Assembly (NCBI RefSeq): GCF_030915525.1
Contig: NZ_CP133269.1
Location: 1,017,001-1,081,000, forward strand
Direction of reading: 5' to 3'
From: Neobacillus sp. PS2-9
GTDB taxonomy: Bacteria > Bacillota > Bacilli > Bacillales > Cytobacillaceae
Length of the DNA stretch: 64,000 nt
The notes under the pieces are model-generated. The model saw only the letters and a list, made by a program, of their open reading frames with translations. It did not search any database and was not told the DNA's origin. The position numbers were made by a program, and so were the translations under genes. Of this stretch, positions 8,282-17,117 are shown one piece after another (the stretch's first letter is position 1; every line of letters starts with the position of its first letter).

Positions 8282-9175
8282 ATGAAAAAAATAATTAGGT
8301 TGTTGAATTTGAATGATGAAAGCGGGTCAGCATTGGTAATAGTGGCCATTTCCTTGGTTGCTCTTCTAGGCTTTACTGCTTTAGTAATAGATGGTGGAAG
8401 ACTTTATGTTGAAAAAAGCAAGTTGCAGAATGCTCTAGATGCAGCAGTATTAGCAGGGGCCCAAGGCTTAAAGAAGAGTGAGACGCAAGCAATTACAAAC
8501 GCTAAAGATGTCGCTGCAAAAAACGGTTTTTCAATTACAGAAAGTAATCTCACTATAACAGGTGACAGCATAAAGGCAACAAAACTTGTAAATGTACCGC
8601 TTACTTTTGCAAGGGTAATAGGAAAAAATGATACAGATGTTAAGGCAACTGCTAAGGCGATTGTTGGACATGTACGGATGGCAAAAGGAGTGGCTCCGAT
8701 AGCAGTAGAAGAAAGTCATATTCCAAATGGCAAGGAGCTAACCTGCTTTGAGAAGAACAAGGGGAACTGTGGTTTTCTAGCTCTAGATGGAAGAGGTGCA
8801 TCTAGCCTAGAGGAAGCGATTAGAAATGGAAGTGTTTATACTGTTGGCGAAACAGTTTTAACCGAACCTGGAGTAACGTGGGGACCCACCAGTAAAGCAA
8901 TCAATGATTTGATTGCTAGTGATGCAAGCAAACCACAGTGTCAGGACCCAAAAACTGCCGATAATCAGTGCAACAGAGTAATAAACATTGTAGTCATTGA
9001 CACTTGGGATGGAGCAAATGGACGAGACGAATTAAATGTAACCGGATTTGCATCCTATTGGCTTGAGGGATTTGACGACAAAACACTCAAAGGTCAATTC
9101 CTGACTAGACTTCAACCAGGAGAGATTAGTGATACAGGCGTTGGCACCTTATATAGTGTCAAACTAGTAGAATGA
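8282..9175 (+). CDS. TadG-like pilus assembly protein with a cysteine-containing C-terminal domain
   Basis: Membrane-anchored Tad component. Residues about 12-60 form the TadG N-terminal domain (ESGSALVIVAISLVALLGFTALVIDGGRLYVEKSKLQNALDAAVLAGAQ). After a mixed region to about 140, an extracytoplasmic domain carries four cysteines in two close pairs (Cys155/Cys163 and Cys220/Cys230), which could form two disulfides. The 297 residues are shorter than proteobacterial TadG, and no von Willebrand MIDAS motif is seen. The start codon directly abuts the tadE stop. The N-terminal assignment is firm; the role of the C-terminal domain is unknown. Confidence 0.85.
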   Translation: MKKIIRLLNLNDESGSALVIVAISLVALLGFTALVIDGGRLYVEKSKLQNALDAAVLAGAQGLKKSETQAITNAKDVAAKNGFSITESNLTITGDSIKATKLVNVPLTFARVIGKNDTDVKATAKAIVGHVRMAKGVAPIAVEESHIPNGKELTCFEKNKGNCGFLALDGRGASSLEEAIRNGSVYTVGETVLTEPGVTWGPTSKAINDLIASDASKPQCQDPKTADNQCNRVINIVVIDTWDGANGRDELNVTGFASYWLEGFDDKTLKGQFLTRLQPGEISDTGVGTLYSVKLVE

Positions 9176-9209
9176 TAATTCATGTAAGCAAGAGGTGTAG
9201 GAGGACGTT

Positions 9210-9842
9210 ATGAATACGAAAAAGATATGGATGATTTCATTAATACTTGGCATGACTGTTGCTTGCTTTGCTTATTTTACTATTTTATCAAAGGGAAACG
9301 TTACAACTGCTTCGGGAACAGAGACAGGACAGGAGCAGCAACAGAAAGCTACTGACCAATCCAATCAGCAAGCAGAAGAAAAGAAAAAAGCGGACGAGGA
9401 AAAGAAAAAGAGTGAAAGAGAATTTAAAAATTATCTTGTCGAGGTAAGCAAGGGGAAACGAGCGATGTCAATCAAGGTAGACCTCGAGCAGGGGGTATCG
9501 GGTTACATCGCACAAAATTCAAACGTAGATGTCATTGCTTATGAAACTACTAAAGATGCGGAAGGAAAGGAATTCAAATCTGCCGTCCTCGTGCTTGAAA
9601 ATGTAAAAGTCTTAACCTCAGGCAAATCCTCAGATAACAAAGAAGAGGCCCTTCATTACGAAACCGTTACTTTAGAGGTGACACCTGAAGAAGGGATCAT
9701 GCTTGGCCTAGCATCAAAGGATAAGGATGGATTTTACCTCATGCTCCGAAATACCGATGATAATGAGAGTGGTAAAGCAGGGTTAAAACAAACAAGAGAA
9801 GTGATTAAAGATGACAATGGGGAGGGTAAAGATTCGAAATGA
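9210..9842 (+). CDS. cpaB: CpaB/RcpC-like pilus assembly protein lacking the SAF domain
   Basis: An N-terminal membrane anchor (about 6-27) is followed by a Gln/Lys/Glu-rich segment (about 35-72, EEKKKADEEKKKSERE) predicted to be a coiled coil. An RcpC domain follows at about 75-190, recognisable by KGKRAMSIKVDLEQGVSGYI and NSNVDVIAYE. Usual CpaB proteins carry a SAF domain between anchor and RcpC; it is missing here and replaced by the charged segment. The ATG has AGGAGG about 6 nt upstream. The last codons overlap tadZ by four bases (ATGA). A role in organising the pilus at the cell surface is inferred from the family. Confidence 0.85.
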   Translation: MNTKKIWMISLILGMTVACFAYFTILSKGNVTTASGTETGQEQQQKATDQSNQQAEEKKKADEEKKKSEREFKNYLVEVSKGKRAMSIKVDLEQGVSGYIAQNSNVDVIAYETTKDAEGKEFKSAVLVLENVKVLTSGKSSDNKEEALHYETVTLEVTPEEGIMLGLASKDKDGFYLMLRNTDDNESGKAGLKQTREVIKDDNGEGKDSK

Positions 9843-11017
9843 GTATAAACTGGATTTATTTTTCTGATACCAATACTCCTCCTGGAGAAATTAAAGCACT
9901 ATTGGAAAAAAAGCAATTTCAGTTAACAGCATCCAATCAGGTTGAAAAACTGCATTCCCTTCTAGTCCAAAATAACCAGTCGGTCCTATTTATTAAAGCC
10001 CATACACTATATAACGTGTATGAACTGTGTCAGGAAATCTCGGTCCTTTATCCGCACGTTTATATCATATTAATAGTGGCTGACAACATGGAAAATTTGA
10101 AAAAGGCCATGCTGATGGGAGCGTCCGATACCCTCCTATCTTCGTATACTGACGAAGAACTTAGTGAAGCGATTGATCATGCGAAGAAATATATGGAGCA
10201 CCGCGCAAAAAAGGATTCCATGTTCCATTTAAAAGAAAAAAGTAGAGTCATGGCCGTTGCCACTCCCAAGGGTGGGGTTGGTAGAACACTAGTTACAGTC
10301 AATCTAGCGATTGCTTTTGCCAGAATGGGGAAAAAAGTGGCGGTCATTGATGGGAACCTGCAATTTGGTGAAGTGGCCATGTACTTTAATTCAAAACCCA
10401 AAAGAACGATTTATGAATGGGTAAAAGAAGCCTCTAGCCGTGGAACCTATTCTATTGAACAATATATGACGGCTGTTGATGGCGATGTATCCATCCTGGC
10501 AGCACCACCACGTCCCGAATTCTTTGAAGGTATTTCAGAGGAACATATGAAAGAAGCGGTTGAAGCAGCGAAGAATCTGTATGATATTGTCCTGATTGAC
10601 TTGCCGGTATATCTTTCAGAAATTCATTTACGGTGTTTGGATTTGGCAGACGACATATTACTTCTGGCCAGCAATGATATCGCAGTTTTACGACTAAGCC
10701 AACTTTACCTTGAAACGCTTGAGACCATTCAGCAAAAAGACAAAGTAAAGCTGATTTTAAACCGATTCGAAAAAGGCAAGGGATTGGAACTTAAGAAAAT
10801 TGAAGGTATCTTTGAAATGCCAATCTATCACCTTTTACCAGAACAATCAAATGTCGCGGCTGCCTCGATTAAATCCGGTGAGCCATTTATGCTTTCGAAT
10901 TCTCGTAGTCAAATTGGTAAGGGAGTTTGGAAATTAGCAGAGAAACTCTCTGAACAAATCAATCCAGTCGTGACCGAAACAAAAAAGGAAAAACGTTGGT
11001 TTCTTATAGGTAGGTAA
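9839..11017 (+). CDS. tadZ: TadZ/CpaE, ParA-like pilus localisation ATPase
   Basis: Cytoplasmic protein of 392 residues expected to place the Tad machine at a site in the cell. Residues 1-115 resemble the atypical receiver domain of TadZ proteins. From about 135 a MinD/ParA-type ATPase domain begins with the deviant Walker A KGGVGRT, followed by VAVIDGNLQFGEVAMYF and the Walker-B-like DIVLIDLPVYLSE. The Arg in place of the usual Lys/Gly before Thr in KGGVGRT is common in TadZ. The gene is translationally coupled to cpaB. The tail (TETKKEKRWFLIGR) is basic and might touch the membrane. Confidence 0.9.
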   Translation: MSINWIYFSDTNTPPGEIKALLEKKQFQLTASNQVEKLHSLLVQNNQSVLFIKAHTLYNVYELCQEISVLYPHVYIILIVADNMENLKKAMLMGASDTLLSSYTDEELSEAIDHAKKYMEHRAKKDSMFHLKEKSRVMAVATPKGGVGRTLVTVNLAIAFARMGKKVAVIDGNLQFGEVAMYFNSKPKRTIYEWVKEASSRGTYSIEQYMTAVDGDVSILAAPPRPEFFEGISEEHMKEAVEAAKNLYDIVLIDLPVYLSEIHLRCLDLADDILLLASNDIAVLRLSQLYLETLETIQQKDKVKLILNRFEKGKGLELKKIEGIFEMPIYHLLPEQSNVAAASIKSGEPFMLSNSRSQIGKGVWKLAEKLSEQINPVVTETKKEKRWFLIGR

Positions 11018-11030
11018 GGAGGGGATCCTA

Positions 11031-12386
11031 TTGTCACTGTTTGAACGATTTAAAGAGGAATCGGTTAAAGGACAGGGGAACAAAAGCATAGCAACAGATA
11101 CACTGGAATTTTCGGTGCTTAAGAGATCACAAGAATTTTGGAAGCTTGAAGCAGATCTTCACGATTTCCTCTTAGAAGAGTTAAAGAAATACCCCGGACA
11201 AAATAGAGAACAAGAAACATTAAAAATAGAAGAACTAGGGCAGGCTTTCTTTGAGCAAGAGGGCGGCAGACTGACATTTGAAGAAAAACAAGAAATTTTG
11301 AATTACGTCAAAGACGAGCTAATGGCCTACGGTCCCATTACACCTTTATTAGAAAACCCAACGATTAGTGAGGTTATGGTTAATAGCTATGACGAAATTT
11401 ATTATGAAAAAAATGGACGGATTATTAGAAGCAATGTTCATTTCGTTGATAATCATCATGTGATGCGTGTCCTAGAGAGGATTGTTTCCCCGATTGGCAG
11501 GAGGATCGATGAGAGTTCTCCCATGGTAGATGCGCGTCTGCCGAATGGATCGCGTGTCAATGCCATCATTCCTCCTCTGGCGTTAAAAGGACCTAGTTTA
11601 ACAATCAGGAAATTCTCTGATATTCCTTTTAAAATTAAGGATCTTGTTCATTTCGGAACCTTAAATAAAGACATGGCGGAATTCCTTAATGTATGTGTAA
11701 AATCCAAACTCAATATTTTTATCAGTGGTGGGACAGGGTCAGGAAAAACCTCTACATTAAATGTCTTATCATCTTTTATTCCTAACAATGAACGGATTGT
11801 TACGATTGAAGATGCTGCAGAACTAAAACTCAATCAGGAGCACATTGTGGCATTAGAATCTCGTCCGCCAAATATTGAGGGCAAAGGGCAAATCACGATT
11901 CGGGATTTAGTTCGAAATTCACTACGTATGCGTCCTGACCGTATAGTAGTTGGTGAGGTCCGTGGTGCCGAAGCCTTGGATATGCTCCAAGCCATGAATA
12001 CCGGACATGACGGCAGCTTAAGTACCGGTCACGCCAACTCGCCGAGAGATATTTTATCCCGTCTGGAAACGATGGTCTTGATGGCTGGGTTTGACCTGCC
12101 AGTAAAGGCTATTCGAGAACAGATTGCGAATGCGATTGATTTAATTGTTCATCAATCGAGATTGAAGGATGGCTCTCGAAAAATTACACATATCACCGAA
12201 GTACTGGGGATGGAGGGTGATACCATTATTCTCCAGGATATCTATTTATATAAAGAGACTGGGCTTTCTCATGACGGGAAAATCGAAGGGAAATTTATTT
12301 CTACAGGTATCCGGCCAAAATTTACAGAGCAGCTTGAATTAAATGGCTATTCAATGCCTGCTTCATGGTTTGTGAGGGAGTGGTAA
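11031..12386 (+). CDS. tadA: TadA/CpaF secretion ATPase
   Basis: Hexameric AAA-type ATPase that powers assembly and probably retraction of the Flp pilus. The 451-residue protein has the CpaF N-terminal domain (about 1-200), Walker A GGTGSGKT at 233-240, an Asp box near 260, and Walker [13 protein letters not shown] near 301-312 followed by the His box [14 protein letters not shown]. The start is a TTG at 11031, seven bases after AAGGAGGGG; no ATG with a comparable site is near. The gene lies 13 bases after tadZ and just before tadB, the usual order. Confidence 0.95.
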   Translation: MSLFERFKEESVKGQGNKSIATDTLEFSVLKRSQEFWKLEADLHDFLLEELKKYPGQNREQETLKIEELGQAFFEQEGGRLTFEEKQEILNYVKDELMAYGPITPLLENPTISEVMVNSYDEIYYEKNGRIIRSNVHFVDNHHVMRVLERIVSPIGRRIDESSPMVDARLPNGSRVNAIIPPLALKGPSLTIRKFSDIPFKIKDLVHFGTLNKDMAEFLNVCVKSKLNIFISGGTGSGKTSTLNVLSSFIPNNERIVTIEDAAELKLNQEHIVALESRPPNIEGKGQITIRDLVRNSLRMRPDRIVVGEVRGAEALDMLQAMNTGHDGSLSTGHANSPRDILSRLETMVLMAGFDLPVKAIREQIANAIDLIVHQSRLKDGSRKITHITEVLGMEGDTIILQDIYLYKETGLSHDGKIEGKFISTGIRPKFTEQLELNGYSMPASWFVREW

Positions 12387-12389
12387 TAG

Positions 12390-13352
12390 TTGATACTAAT
12401 AATGGAACTAACTGCCATTTTTTTAATAACAAGTGCATTGATCTTCATTTTCTTAAAAAGCTATTCAAATAAGAAAAGAATCTCGCACCGTCTAGATAAG
12501 TTTTTGCCAACTCCTTCCTTGGAAAACTCTCACAGCATAAAAGAAAAAGGACAACCTCTATTCCAGCATTTTTTTCTATCGATTAGCTTACTGTTTAAGG
12601 ATGTTCAATTTAGTGAAAGGACAGAGAATATCTTACTTGAGGCAGGGAGCAAATTAAAACCCGAGGAATTTTTTGCTCTTCGATTATTGTCAGCATCAGG
12701 TTTAGGAGGCGTGACTCTTATTTTAGGGCTGTCATGGTATCTCGTTGCTATACCGATTATCATGGGGTTTGTTATTCCTAAATTCCTCATGCAGAAAAAA
12801 AGAAAAAAAAGACTACATGTATCATCCCTCCAGTTAATTGATATTTTAGGGATGATGGCGAATTCAATGAGGGCGGGATTTAGTTTTATGCAGGCCATGC
12901 AACTGGTCGGAAAAGAAGTTCCAGCCCCACTTGGTCCTGAGTTTGATCGAGTTGTTCGACAGGTAGCACTAGGGATGCCAATGGAAGAGGTCTTTGAAGA
13001 ATTAGTCAAGAGGGTCCCGAATAAAGAACTTGAAGTAGTGGTACGTGCCATTCTAGCACAAAGAAAAAGTGGAGGGAACCTGGCTGAGCTTCTCGAAACG
13101 ATGGAGGAAACTATTAGAGGCAGGGTCAGAATTTTAGAAGAGTTAAACACACTGACCGCACAAGGGAAAATGTCATCATGGATTATTACACTACTCCCAG
13201 TTGGGTTAGGCTTATATTTATCATTAGTGAACAGAGAATATTTTGGCCCCATGCTTGAGCACCCACTTGGCTGGGCAATGCTCTTTATCTGCGGGGTTTC
13301 TATAATGATTGGCTGGATATTTATTCAAAAGATTATCCGAATAGAGGTGTGA
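12390..13352 (+). CDS. tadB: TadB inner-membrane platform protein
   Basis: Polytopic T2SS-F type platform protein of 320 residues. A T2SSF domain occupies about 150-275, with the hallmark LQLIDILGMMANSMRAGFSFMQAM and KSGGNLAELLETMEETIRGR. One helix precedes it and two follow. The TTG at 12390 is used because GAGGGAG precedes it; the ATG four codons later at 12402 is an alternative. It lies three bases after the tadA stop and overlaps the frame of tadC. It is expected to work as a pair with TadC around the TadA hexamer. Confidence 0.92.
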   Translation: MILIMELTAIFLITSALIFIFLKSYSNKKRISHRLDKFLPTPSLENSHSIKEKGQPLFQHFFLSISLLFKDVQFSERTENILLEAGSKLKPEEFFALRLLSASGLGGVTLILGLSWYLVAIPIIMGFVIPKFLMQKKRKKRLHVSSLQLIDILGMMANSMRAGFSFMQAMQLVGKEVPAPLGPEFDRVVRQVALGMPMEEVFEELVKRVPNKELEVVVRAILAQRKSGGNLAELLETMEETIRGRVRILEELNTLTAQGKMSSWIITLLPVGLGLYLSLVNREYFGPMLEHPLGWAMLFICGVSIMIGWIFIQKIIRIEV

Positions 13353-13354
13353 TC

Positions 13355-14287
13355 ATGCAGGAAATGATTCTTATTTTATTATCAGGAGCCTTCCTCACTT
13401 TTCTACTTGCTGGCATACTATTTTCTGTATTCAAAAAACAGCTCGCTTTTAATGAGCGTGTAGGCAAATTTTTTGAAGAACCTAAAGGAAAAGAAAAAAT
13501 GGAGCATTCTGAGAATCTGAAGGAAAGTAAATTAAAACTAAGATTTCAAAGATATTGGGATATGGGGACAAATTGGTTAAATAAAAAAGTGTCAAAAACA
13601 GAAAGAAAAAGAATAGATAGCACCCTTCGTGATGCAGGCTATCCATTTAAAACGGCTATTGATTTTAGATTATTTCAATTTGTACTAAGTGCAGCTCTTG
13701 CTCTTCCTTTTATTCTTTTCATTCTGCCTATAGCTGATAACAAGATGATAACTTGGATATTGGCCATTACCATGGGTTTGCTAGGCTTCCGCTTGCCTGT
13801 ATTTTTACTTGGAAAAAAGAAGACGGCAAGAATAAAGGAGATTAATAAGTCGATGCCTGATTTTTTCGATACGGTTAACCTATTACTTGAGGCAGGAATG
13901 GGGCTGGATTTAGCAATTGCTGAAGTGTCTAAAAACAATAAGGGCCCTCTTTCAGAGGAGTTTCTACATACATTGGAGGATATGAAGCTAGGAAAATCAA
14001 GAAGAGAAGCTTTTTATGATTTACGCAAAAGAGTACCTTCTGATTCGTTTCAAACGATTATCACTTCATTAATTCAGGCGGATCAACTGGGAATTGGTAT
14101 GGCTAAGGTGTTAGGGAATCTCACGATCCGTGTACGAGAACAGCGTCGTGAAGCAGCCCGTGAACAAGCCATGAAAGCCCCTGTAAAAATGCTTTTTCCA
14201 ATGGTGTTTTTCATTTTTCCAGCCTTATTTATCATCATATTAGGTCCGTTAGTCATTACTTTGGTCACAAAGGGATTCGGTGGATAA
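13355..14287 (+). CDS. tadC: TadC inner-membrane platform protein
   Basis: Second T2SS-F platform protein (310 residues). The domain at about 170-290 contains MPDFFDTVNLLLEAGMGLDLAIAEV and ADQLGIGMAKVLGNLTIRVREQRR, followed by a final membrane helix (PMVFFIFPALFIIILGPLVI). The start is the ATG two bases after the tadB stop, with the GAGGTG inside tadB as ribosome site; a GTG two codons upstream is less likely. It is the last structural gene of the locus and is followed after 61 bases by the SinR-like gene. Confidence 0.92.
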   Translation: MQEMILILLSGAFLTFLLAGILFSVFKKQLAFNERVGKFFEEPKGKEKMEHSENLKESKLKLRFQRYWDMGTNWLNKKVSKTERKRIDSTLRDAGYPFKTAIDFRLFQFVLSAALALPFILFILPIADNKMITWILAITMGLLGFRLPVFLLGKKKTARIKEINKSMPDFFDTVNLLLEAGMGLDLAIAEVSKNNKGPLSEEFLHTLEDMKLGKSRREAFYDLRKRVPSDSFQTIITSLIQADQLGIGMAKVLGNLTIRVREQRREAAREQAMKAPVKMLFPMVFFIFPALFIIILGPLVITLVTKGFGG

Positions 14288-14348
14288 TTTCTAAGTACAA
14301 GAATGGTGGGATTTACGACATTGTTGTTTTGGATTAAGGAGAGATCAA

Positions 14349-14687
14349 ATGGACGGAAAAAGACTCAAACAGTTGAGACTGGGAAAAGGATTTTCATTAA
14401 CAAAGCTTAGTGAATGTACGGGTATATCAAAGTCTTATTTAAGTTTGATTGAACGTAATATTCAAAGGAATCCTAGCTTAGAAATATTAAATAAGCTTGC
14501 AACCCTTTTGGAAGTAGATATGGAAGAGCTAGTGAAAAAAGAAGATAGTGAATCAACTAATAGTACTAAAGGGAAATATTCTGTTAAGAGTATCTTAAAA
14601 GTAGAAATTGAACTGTCGGAGGAGCAACTGAGTCCTCAGAAATTAAAACAGATAAAAGAATTAATCCATGTGATAAGTGAGTGTTAA
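14349..14687 (+). CDS. SinR-like HTH transcriptional regulator
   Basis: A 112-residue Xre-type DNA-binding protein. The HTH domain (about 3-62) has the SinR/Slr signature GFSLTKLSECTGISKSYLSLIERN followed by NPSLEILNKLATLLEV. A hydrophilic linker leads to a short C-terminal helical segment (LSEEQLSPQKLKQIKELIHVI), positioned like the SinI/SinR dimerisation domain. In B. subtilis SinR represses matrix genes and is antagonised by SinI. Here the gene closes the Tad locus and a terminator follows, so it is a candidate local regulator of the pilus. No separate SinI-like gene is visible. The target is inferred from position only. Confidence 0.85.
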   Translation: MDGKRLKQLRLGKGFSLTKLSECTGISKSYLSLIERNIQRNPSLEILNKLATLLEVDMEELVKKEDSESTNSTKGKYSVKSILKVEIELSEEQLSPQKLKQIKELIHVISEC

Positions 14688-14696
14688 GTTTCATTG

Positions 14697-14732
14697 ATAG
14701 AGAGACCAGTTGACTCTGGCTCTCTTTTTTCT
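14697..14732 (+). terminator. Terminator at the end of the Tad locus
   Basis: AGAGAG(a)CCAG and CTGG(c)TCTCT form a stem around TTGACT, followed by TTTTTT. It lies ten bases after the stop of the SinR-like gene and in front of the convergent DUF2085 gene. Confidence 0.75.
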
Positions 14733-14746
14733 TAATTAATTTCTCA

Positions 14747-15379
14747 TCAGGATAAGACAACATTGTGAAGTAACGAAAGGAGCGACAAGATCCCAAGGCT
14801 AACTAGGATTGAAAAAAGGGATTTTATTCTATAGTTGGAGACGGATGAAAAAAGCCTTGAAGTAAATAAACTGAGCCAAATGACCACCGTCAAAATGATA
14901 AAGCTATCAAAAATATAATATGAAATCATTCCCCAATAAACTACAACGCCCAAAACTGCACTTACAATCAGTGGCACAATCCAATCTCTGCTACCCTTCA
15001 CACAAGGCTCACTATCATTATCAAGCGACCTTGACGAAAGCAACGGATATAGAAAATAGGGCAAAACAAAACCAAAGCTGGTGCCTGACACTAATCGTTT
15101 GATATTGTCACTTTCAAACCAATGCAGATAGGAGCCTAGGCCGTCAACCATCATGGGGACCATTAATAATAGAAGAAAGAAGCTTACTTTAATTGTAGGT
15201 ATGGTGATTTTTGATTTTCGTTTAGTGAAATGCAAATACGTAAGTGAGGAAAAAATCCCAATATAAATACCTGTATCACGGGCGCAAACGGAAAGAGTTT
15301 CTCCTGAAATTTGGAGTGATCTTTCTTCTAATTGGTGACAGATGGCTCTTCCAAAGAAATCCAATAGTTCGTGTAACAA
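14747..15379 (-). CDS. DUF2085 family membrane protein
   Basis: A 210-residue polytopic membrane protein of the DUF2085 family. The N-terminal signature CHQLEERSLQISGETLSVCARDTGIYIG is clear (CHQxxxRS and CARxTGIYIG), followed by about five hydrophobic helices. No biochemical function is known for the family. A TTG at 15379 serves as start, with AGGAG nine bases upstream; no ATG has a better site. It is convergent with the Tad locus. A GGTGCCTGACACT word inside it (15080-15092) resembles the intergenic palindrome at 2588. Confidence 0.75.
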   Translation of the reverse strand: MLHELLDFFGRAICHQLEERSLQISGETLSVCARDTGIYIGIFSSLTYLHFTKRKSKITIPTIKVSFFLLLLMVPMMVDGLGSYLHWFESDNIKRLVSGTSFGFVLPYFLYPLLSSRSLDNDSEPCVKGSRDWIVPLIVSAVLGVVVYWGMISYYIFDSFIILTVVIWLSLFTSRLFSSVSNYRIKSLFSILVSLGILSLLSLLHNVVLS

Positions 15380-15397
15380 CGAGTATCACTCCTATAC

Positions 15398-15436
15398 GAA
15401 AAACCCAATTCTTGAAGAGATGAATTGGGTTTTTCC
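15398..15436 (-). terminator. Terminator of the small membrane protein gene
   Basis: AAAAACCCAATTC pairs perfectly with GAATTGGGTTTTT around a 10-base loop, with T-rich flanks on both sides. It follows the stop at 15443 on the minus strand and lies just upstream of the DUF2085 start. Confidence 0.75.
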
Positions 15437-15442
15437 ACTTTT

Positions 15443-15661
15443 TTAATACCCCGACATAAACGGCAAAAAGGAGAAGGCAGAAAGAGCGAACCAACAGATA
15501 CAGCTCAATACGATCATACCTAAAGCAATGTATAAACAGGTTTTTCCGACAGCTTTCTTTTCTGGATCTTGATCGTTCATCCAAATAATTCCTAGAACGA
15601 TCCCGACCACAGGAATAAGTATAGATAAGATATAAAAGAGTGCTTTTTGCCCACCTGACAC
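15443..15661 (-). CDS. Small two-helix membrane protein of unknown function
   Basis: A 72-residue protein with two hydrophobic stretches: ALFYILSILIPVVGIVLGII and, after the polar WMNDQDPEKKAVGKT turn, CLYIALGMIVLSCICWFAL. The DPEKK(A/S)xGK turn is recurrent in small Bacillaceae membrane proteins. The GTG start is chosen because GGAGGTG lies 8 nt upstream; an in-frame ATG five codons earlier overlaps that site and is less likely. It stands alone between two terminator-like regions. I do not recognise a function. Confidence 0.6.
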   Translation of the reverse strand: MSGGQKALFYILSILIPVVGIVLGIIWMNDQDPEKKAVGKTCLYIALGMIVLSCICWFALSAFSFLPFMSGY

Positions 15662-15676
15662 TAACTTCACCTCCAT

Positions 15677-16013
15677 AACTCAAAATTAAGAGGAATTCCA
15701 TCTAGTAAGAAAATCCCGTTCAATGATATGTATGTCAGTTCACAGGAGAATTTGCCTGTCCTTCTTTTAGAAATTTCTGATTTAAATTTTGTCCACGGGT
15801 ACATTTTCTAAATTTACCTGTTATAATAGATTGGTAAAAAGTGGGGTATATAAGAAATGGGGGAATTTTTCAGTTCAAGACTTTTGGAGGATGTGCTGAT
15901 ATAAAAGTTATATTTTAATAGAATTGTAATATTTTTAATAGGATAGTAACAATTCAAGAGAAGCTTCGTCTATAATGAAGAAAGACATAAAACATCAAAG
16001 AGGGTAATGAAAC
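15677..16013. other. 337-base gap between the small membrane gene and the deacetylase gene
   Basis: No gene is seen. A TATAAT at 15822-15827 and another at 15971-15976 are possible -10 boxes facing the deacetylase gene, but neither has a convincing -35 box. The gap is otherwise AT-rich and featureless. Confidence 0.5.
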
Positions 16014-17033
16014 ATGGGGGATCAAAAGCAAGGATGGACCAAAGGGACATTAGTTATTGTCATTTTTGCAATTGGGTTCTTGTTTGCAGGGGTATTTGTG
16101 AACAACTATTTTAAGGCAAAAGCCGCCAGTAAACCTATTACTCAAGAAAAAAATGAATTTATGAATCATCCTGGTCAAACCTCAGAAACTATTGTTCAGA
16201 ATACCAATGATTTACGGATTGAGAAAGAAATGATTCACAAGAAACAAGAGGAAGCGATGGTTGGGAGAAATAAACAAGAGCGAGAGGCAACTAAGGCTCC
16301 GGAAAAAACAACTACTGATACTGCCACTACACAGCCTTCAACACAGCCTACAACACCAAAGGACCAAGAAAAAACAAAACCGCCATCAACGGAAACGAAA
16401 CCAGCTAATGCACAGCCAGCGGCAGCAAGTAAGAAAACGATATACTTAACATTCGATGATGGCCCAGCTGCGTTTTCTGGGGAAATTATCGCGCTTTTAG
16501 AAAAATTTCACTACAAAGCGACCTTCTTTATGATTGACGGCAATATAAGAAGATATCCAAACGCGGTAAAATTGATGGTCCAATCTGGAGAGACAGTGGC
16601 ACTTCATAGTGTCTCCCACAATCAAAAGGTTTTCTATGCATCTGCCACATCTGTAATCAATGAATTAACCCAAAACCGAAATACTCTAAAAGAAGTTTCG
16701 GGGGTCGATTCGTATATTATGAGAACACCTTATGGTAGTGTACCAGGCATGACTGCAGAGTACCGTAAAGCGGTTACCGATAATGGCTACTTAATGTGGG
16801 ATTGGAATATTGACAGCAAAGATTGGTATTATAAAGATGCACGCTATGTGGAGAGTGTCAAACAACAATTAACAAAGTTAGCTAACCATAATGGTCCGAT
16901 TGTCATTCTTATGCATGAAAGAAAGGAAACGCTTATGCATTTACCGGCTTTACTTGACTATTTGAGTAAACAGGGATACGAAGGTAAAGCGATCGATAGC
17001 TCTATGACGCCGGTTCAATTTACGGTAAGATAG
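16014..17033 (+). CDS. Membrane-anchored polysaccharide deacetylase (NodB domain)
   Basis: Extracytoplasmic metal-dependent deacetylase of the carbohydrate esterase 4 family, probably acting on peptidoglycan or a wall polymer. One N-terminal membrane anchor (12-31) is followed by a polar region and a Thr/Pro/Gln/Lys-rich wall-spanning linker (about 90-138). The NodB domain (141-335) has TFDDGP at 146-151 with the catalytic and metal-binding aspartates, HSVSH at 198-202 as metal-binding histidines, and RTPYGS near 240. GAGGGTAATGAAAC precedes the ATG. The gene stands alone. The exact substrate cannot be read from the sequence. Confidence 0.9.
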   Translation: MGDQKQGWTKGTLVIVIFAIGFLFAGVFVNNYFKAKAASKPITQEKNEFMNHPGQTSETIVQNTNDLRIEKEMIHKKQEEAMVGRNKQEREATKAPEKTTTDTATTQPSTQPTTPKDQEKTKPPSTETKPANAQPAAASKKTIYLTFDDGPAAFSGEIIALLEKFHYKATFFMIDGNIRRYPNAVKLMVQSGETVALHSVSHNQKVFYASATSVINELTQNRNTLKEVSGVDSYIMRTPYGSVPGMTAEYRKAVTDNGYLMWDWNIDSKDWYYKDARYVESVKQQLTKLANHNGPIVILMHERKETLMHLPALLDYLSKQGYEGKAIDSSMTPVQFTVR

Positions 17034-17117
17034 CAATTAGGTAGGACAAAATGCTTCAGGGTTTGATATAATTAACATGCAGTTAATAGTATAAATAATG
17101 GGGTCCGATAATTTCCT

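Noticed and set aside
12605..13252. 215-codon open frame opposite tadB
   Set aside because: Shadow of the tadB reading frame; low-complexity Ser/Thr composition and no start signal.
15276..15701. 141-codon minus-strand frame spanning the small membrane gene and the start of the DUF2085 gene
   Set aside because: It overlaps two better supported genes in another frame and crosses a perfect terminator hairpin.
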